Below are positions 61,513 through 64,000 of a DNA stretch of 64,000 nucleotides, piece after piece. The notes beneath the pieces were generated by a model. That model saw only the letters and a program-made list of their open reading frames with translations, did no database searches and was not told the DNA's origin. A program made the translations under genes and the position numbers. The DNA is from Candidatus Bathyarchaeota archaeon (lineage in GTDB: Archaea > Thermoproteota > Bathyarchaeia > Bathyarchaeales > Bathyarchaeaceae), in NCBI GenBank assembly GCA_004376295.1, contig SOJZ01000031.1:76624-140623 (forward strand). Reading direction: 5' to 3'. Each line of letters opens with the position of its first letter. Within the stretch, counting starts at the first letter, position 1.

Positions 61513-62396
61513 TAGGAACCGCTTAATCTGTTTACTTCCTTCACGGCCTCTACTGCAACCTCTATCATATCATCATCTGGCTCTCTCGTTGTCAAGCGTT
61601 GAAATGCTAAGCCCGGCAATGTCAGCGTTCTCATGATTGTAGAGTCTTTGTATCTGTCGCTAAGTTTCAGAAGCTCGTAAGATATGGCTCCGATCACTGG
61701 GATTAGTAGCACTCTGTATGCGAGTCTTGTAGCAAACCCTAAATTTGGCATGATCGAGAACAGCAAGATGCTTACAAACATAACAATGAAGATGAAAGAG
61801 GTGCCACACCGAGGATGCAATCTAGAGAATTTCTTCACATTCGAAACATTCAATGCTACCCCAGCTTCATGTGCGTTGATCGCCTTGTGCTCTGCGCCAT
61901 GATACTGTAGTATTCTCCTGAACTCACCCCACATAGCCACTAATGTTAGGTATAGAAGAAAAATCGCAAGACGCACCATGGCTTCAACAACGTTGAAAAC
62001 TACTCCCGTGAGATTAAACAAAGTAGTCAAGAGAAAAGGTCCTATCATGAAAAGAGAAGCCAACGCCAAAGCCATGGCAATTGCTATCGCAAACTCCTTA
62101 ATGGTGAACTTTTCCTCTTCTTCAAGAATTGCATTTGCAGAGTAATAGAGGCCTTTGACGCCGAGATAGAAGGTTTCAAACAGCCCGATGATGCCTCTTA
62201 GAAACGGTAGTCCAAGGATCCTGTATCTTCCAGATATGGATTTTATCTCCTCTGTGTGTGTCAATATCTCATTGTTTGGTTGTCTAACACACATCACTGC
62301 ATGTGTGCGAGAGCGCATCATCACACCTTCTATCAGAGCTTGTCCACCAAATGCTAGTGATGGCTTCTCTCTTCTTTGGACAAACAACTTCATCAT
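61512..62396 (-). CDS. DUF1385 membrane protein
   Basis: 294 residues. N-terminal GGQALIEGVMMRSR, then hydrophobic helices (about 95-120, 135-160, 205-225, 230-250) and the middle YHGAEHKAINAHEAG motif with the conserved His residues. DUF1385 proteins are common in archaea and Firmicutes; function unknown. ATG 62396, or the next Met. Confidence 0.9.
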   Translation of the reverse strand: MMKLFVQRREKPSLAFGGQALIEGVMMRSRTHAVMCVRQPNNEILTHTEEIKSISGRYRILGLPFLRGIIGLFETFYLGVKGLYYSANAILEEEEKFTIKEFAIAIAMALALASLFMIGPFLLTTLFNLTGVVFNVVEAMVRLAIFLLYLTLVAMWGEFRRILQYHGAEHKAINAHEAGVALNVSNVKKFSRLHPRCGTSFIFIVMFVSILLFSIMPNLGFATRLAYRVLLIPVIGAISYELLKLSDRYKDSTIMRTLTLPGLAFQRLTTREPDDDMIEVAVEAVKEVNRLSGS

Positions 62397-62445
62397 TCAC
62401 AAGAAGATTCTGCTGGTCTTATAATGATTTGTTCCTTTTCGATTA

Positions 62446-62455
62446 CATGCATGCG
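62446..62455. repeat. CATGCATGCG palindrome copy
   Basis: Copy between the two membrane genes, just after the stop side of the upstream one. Confidence 0.6.
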
Positions 62456-62986
62456 CTACGTTAGTGCGATTATGAGGCTCACCTCTATCACAGCTGCTAT
62501 GAGGAATATGCCATAAATTGTAGCTAGGTCTCTCAGGGAAATTGTTCTACTCAATACCTTCCTGATTGTCAGGTATATACCGTATCCCTCAATCATCCCA
62601 ATAGGTGCACTTATTATCACAAACCGGGGAAGCGCTTCAACGTTTATCTCTCCGAAGACGAGGGTGCTTGCACGCAGGATGCTCAGAAAGACGATTAGAA
62701 TTGTGAACACTATGGCAAAGGTTCCAGGATGCTCAAGTACAACATGTTCATATTTCTGCCCTTTGAAGAAGCCTTGAACCACTAAATTGACATAAAAGGT
62801 CATACCCAATAAAATCAGAGATATTGCAGTGACATTATGAATGAAAACCATGAAAAAAGCCAGAAGCTGATTCGAAAATAAAGTACCCAATGTTTGGAAG
62901 AAGATAGCGTTCTCAAAGTAGGAAAGGATCAATAGAATCAGAAAAACTAGACCTAGTAACACCGACCTCTTTTTTCCGTCAAGCAA
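62456..62986 (-). CDS. Five-helix membrane protein, SpoIIM-like
   Basis: 176 residues with five hydrophobic helices (about 9-25, 41-66, 87-107, 122-142, 155-174). FFMVFIHNVTAISLILLGM contains a conserved His-Asn in helix 2 and SAPIGMIEGYGIYLTI resembles the helix-4 motif of stage II sporulation protein M-type membrane proteins of archaea. Assignment is tentative; role unknown. Start ATG 62986. Confidence 0.55.
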   Translation of the reverse strand: MLDGKKRSVLLGLVFLILLILSYFENAIFFQTLGTLFSNQLLAFFMVFIHNVTAISLILLGMTFYVNLVVQGFFKGQKYEHVVLEHPGTFAIVFTILIVFLSILRASTLVFGEINVEALPRFVIISAPIGMIEGYGIYLTIRKVLSRTISLRDLATIYGIFLIAAVIEVSLIIALT

Positions 62987-63085
62987 TAGACAAGCCTCGA
63001 AGAACCGTCGGTAGAAAATTAACGACTTGGAGATAATAATAAATTATGAACTTTAAAAATGGATTCCAAAATCAACTTACAGCTT

Positions 63086-63095
63086 CATGCATGCA
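63086..63095. repeat. CATGCATGCA palindrome copy
   Basis: Copy in the gap before the five-helix membrane gene. Confidence 0.65.
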
Positions 63096-63160
63096 GAAAG
63101 CGAAAATGACCCACGATAAGCTCAAAATCACCTATGATAAACGTATATTGCGAGAGGTGC

Positions 63161-63198
63161 GGAGATATCCCCCGCAAAACCCCTCTTCTTTTGTCTTC
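63161..63198. repeat. Intergenic GATATCCCCCGCA element, copy 2
   Basis: Second copy of the element at 60430-60467, here just past the 3' end of the cupin gene and in the opposite direction relative to it. Confidence 0.65.
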
Positions 63199-63204
63199 GT
63201 GGTA

Positions 63205-63465
63205 TCAACCTAGTTTGTAATGTTTTCTGATTCTCTCCTTGATTTCCCAAGTGCATTTGAGACCCTTTGGAAAGGTAACAAAGTCACCGGCCCCGAATTC
63301 CACATTTCCTTCATCTGTCTTCACGATAGACCTTCCTTCAAGAATCAGGCAAGCTTCCTTTTGATCATACTCCCATGAAAATGTGGAAGGTTCTTTTTCC
63401 CAGGTTGGCCAGCTTTTTGCTCTTCTTTGTTCTTCTTCTGTTGGTTTCTTGACTTCGATCTTCAT
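63205..63465 (-). CDS. Cupin protein (DUF861/EutQ-like)
   Basis: 86 residues from ATG 63465 (MKIEVKKPTEEEQRR); longer starts to 63525 lie in repeat sequence. STFSWEYDQKEACLILEGRS, FGAGDFVTFPKGLKCTW form the small cupin barrel of the DUF861 group, without the full set of metal His. Function unknown. Upstream lies a TGCATGCATGCA copy. Confidence 0.78.
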   Translation of the reverse strand: MKIEVKKPTEEEQRRAKSWPTWEKEPSTFSWEYDQKEACLILEGRSIVKTDEGNVEFGAGDFVTFPKGLKCTWEIKERIRKHYKLG

Positions 63466-63516
63466 TTTCATCAGCATTTGAAAAAAGAACTCGATGTATT
63501 TATAGGTTAGTTTGTG

Positions 63517-63528
63517 TGCATGCATGCA
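63517..63528. repeat. TGCATGCATGCA palindrome copy
   Basis: Extended copy upstream of the cupin gene. Confidence 0.7.
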
Positions 63529-63619
63529 CTAGTTGAAGGAAAGAGAGAAATGACGAATCCACGCTAAACATTGGTTTATGCGGCAGTGTGAAAGGCGTCT
63601 GAGGAGGTAGTGATAGAAT

Positions 63620-64000
63620 TTGCCGACTCGCCGGAGGGTTCAAGACGAGGAAGCAAAGCAGGGTAGAGTCGAATTTAGCTTTCCTCTGCTAATAGTTAGG
63701 ATAAAGACGTTCACGAGGGTGTACGATAGGCTCGGTGCTTTTGGTGCTTCACGCCCAGTCTCGTGGGCAGCTATCATCGGCATGCCAATATTAGCGAGCT
63801 TCGGCCTCTACTTCATATTTAGTAGCCTCTTAACATTACTAACAACACCTGCGGCGAGGGAAATTGGACGTGAGCTTGGTCCTCAGGCCTACGTCCTCCT
63901 TCCCGGGATCAATCCCTATCTCCCTATACTCTACGGCTGGTTAGCCATAATAGCTGCGATAATGGTTCATGAAGGAGCACATGGTGTGATAGCGAGGAGC
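63620..64000 (+). CDS. M50 site-2-type membrane metalloprotease (partial)
   Basis: The plus-strand frame starting at TTG 63620 (LPTRRRVQDEEAKQGRVEF) is open to the window end, 127 codons. GAGGAGGT lies 12 bases before the TTG; an in-frame TAG precedes it. Two hydrophobic helices (about 45-65 and 100-118) and MVHEGAHGVIARS at the edge: HEGAH is the zinc motif HExxH of M50 proteases, inside a membrane helix. The rest, including the second Asp/zinc site, is beyond the window. Confidence 0.85.
   Translation, partial: MPTRRRVQDEEAKQGRVEFSFPLLIVRIKTFTRVYDRLGAFGASRPVSWAAIIGMPILASFGLYFIFSSLLTLLTTPAAREIGRELGPQAYVLLPGINPYLPILYGWLAIIAAIMVHEGAHGVIARS

Overview
This looks like chromosomal DNA of an uncultivated archaeon of the TACK/Thermoproteota side, most like a Bathyarchaeia-type lineage. 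The reasons are an ESCRT-type division cluster (CdvA, two CdvB-type proteins, a Vps4/CdvC ATPase), a core set of archaeal replication proteins (RfcL, RfcS, a GINS subunit, MCM, Hel308, Orc1/Cdc6, Lhr helicase), archaea-specific families (UPF0282, DUF2095, PAC2, geranylgeranyl reductase), an archaeal initiator tRNA, tRNA genes that look interrupted, frequent TTG/GTG starts and archaeal box A promoters. No rRNA, CRISPR array or insertion sequence was found. The lineage is inferred from gene content alone.

Layout. 1-6.7 kb is an AT-rich accessory island of small nuclease-like and membrane proteins: a NucS/DUF91-like protein cut by the window edge, a membrane-anchored PD-(D/E)xK-like protein, two more PD-(D/E)xK proteins, a HEPN-like protein, an HNH-like protein, small membrane proteins and several decayed zinc-ribbon fragments. 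It reads like a defence-type island; a 43-bp element is shared upstream of the membrane nuclease and the HEPN gene. 6.9-10.4 kb is the cdv cluster on the minus strand. 10.6-15.1 kb carries Lhr helicase, a DUF1028 protein and an Lrp/AsnC regulator. 15.1-19.3 kb is loosely packed: a phased decamer repeat, a tRNA-Gly with a D-loop intron, gene fragments, several copies of a TGCATGCA-type palindrome, an EF-Tu domain 2-like protein and an aminotransferase. 19.3-28.1 kb holds a zinc protein, UPF0282, and a complete peptide-type ABC transporter (binding protein on minus, DppBCDF on plus).

28.2-31.7 kb is Orc1/Cdc6 with a small HTH protein, followed by moaC-moaB-moaA for molybdopterin synthesis. 31.8-34.4 kb has a membrane HTH protein, DUF4382, a zinc-ribbon protein and an HtrA protease, with a triple half-site operator between the last two. 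34.5-41.7 kb is a replication and repair block: rfcL and rfcS on minus, GINS-mcm-hel308 on plus. 41.7-51.9 kb is mixed: adenylosuccinate lyase, a Cys-less AsnB homologue, a histone-deacetylase-fold enzyme, ferredoxin, a large secreted/membrane protein, DUF2095, prepilin peptidase and a pilin, a regulator and PAC2. 52.0-52.2 kb has an initiator tRNA whose 5' acceptor strand is displaced.

52.4-58.3 kb is a serine/hydroxypyruvate/glycerate module (DUF1015, SerA, class V aminotransferase, hydroxypyruvate reductase, glycerate 2-kinase). 58.4-64 kb has geranylgeranyl reductase (archaeal lipids), Dph6-type diphthamide enzyme, PhzF, DUF1385, membrane and cupin proteins, and the start of an M50 metalloprotease cut by the window end.

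The least explained signals are the intergenic TGCATGCA palindrome family (with gene fragments that stop or start at it), the nuclease island with its shared upstream element, the repeated zinc-ribbon remnants, and the two unusual tRNA genes.
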